Shown here: one piece after another, positions 5,725 to 5,822 of the stretch
How positions within the stretch are numbered: position 1 is the stretch's first letter
Layout of the letters: each line of letters begins with the position of its first letter
NCBI GenBank assembly: GCA_007135015.1
Contig: SLJS01000332.1
Coordinates: 1 to 5,822, forward strand
Length of the DNA: 5,822 nt
Direction of reading: 5' to 3'
Source: Alcanivorax sp.
Lineage (GTDB): Bacteria > Pseudomonadota > Gammaproteobacteria > Pseudomonadales > Alcanivoracaceae
Notes under the pieces: generated by a model
What the model was told of the DNA's origin: nothing
What the model saw: only the letters and a program-made list of their open reading frames with translations
Database searches by the model: none
Made by a program: the position numbers and the translations under genes

Positions 5725-5822
5725 GCTGGAGGGTCCCCTCTCCCGGGCGCCCCTTCGGGGCGCGGCTGCGGGCTACGGGCTACGAGCTTCGGGATTGCGC
5801 GGCTTCGCCGCGCTTTCCCCTC
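5722..5822 (+). repeat. Intergenic palindromic repeat, second copy (cut by the window end)
   Basis: This matches 5575-5675 at 99 of 101 positions and includes palindrome A (5747-5763), the heptamer tract (5764-5798) and palindrome B (5797-5813). It stops at the window edge before the expected GAGAGGGA arm, so further copies may follow. The 87 positions from 5736 to 5822 are identical to unit 1, which points to recent duplication or gene conversion. Confidence 0.8.

Noticed and set aside
5575..5822. CRISPR array
   Set aside because: The period is 147 bp, and the repeated part is 101 nt with no short constant repeat separated by unique spacers. Internal structure is a chain of palindromes.
5575..5822. 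Insertion sequence end or miniature transposon with target duplication
   Set aside because: No transposase fragment and no target-site duplication can be seen, and the 8-bp arms are part of a tandem pattern. A REP-like element fits better, though mobilisation by an outside enzyme is not excluded.

Overview
The window is GC-rich and looks like a chromosomal segment from a gammaproteobacterium or a related proteobacterium. The evidence is a TetR/AcrR-type regulator followed by a tripartite RND pump cassette with strong proteobacterial HAE-1 signatures, high G+C at third codon positions, and GC-rich palindromic intergenic repeats. I cannot name the genus from the sequence alone. The repeat style (short GC hairpins plus GGCTACG heptamers) reminds me of halophilic or haloalkaliphilic gammaproteobacteria, but that is only an impression.

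Layout. Positions 1-32 hold a short piece of a palindromic repeat. A small two-helix membrane protein of unknown function (34-324, minus strand) ends next to it. A divergent intergenic region (325-542) follows. It has a weak promoter candidate and a very good 20-bp dyad (490-509) just upstream of the regulator, probably the operator. Then come three tightly spaced plus-strand genes: a TetR-family repressor (543-1298), an RND periplasmic adaptor (1305-2432, 6-nt gap) and an RND inner-membrane permease (2450-5548, 17-nt gap). From 5549 to the window end there is no gene. That stretch is a hairpin-rich 147-bp repeat, present as one full and one partial copy that match at 99 of 101 positions.

How the genes work together. 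The regulator probably represses its own operon until a ligand is bound. The adaptor and permease would form a proton-driven efflux pump. The permease keeps the proton-relay residues (D401, D402, K926, R956, T963), and the adaptor keeps the R-L-S tip motif used to dock on TolC-type channels. No outer-membrane channel gene is present, so the pump probably borrows a TolC-like protein encoded elsewhere. Substrates cannot be deduced.

The coding part is a standard efflux operon. The least ordinary parts are the structured repeat behind the permease, its related fragment in opposite orientation at the other end of the window, and the near-perfect operator dyad. I found no evidence of a new multi-gene system.
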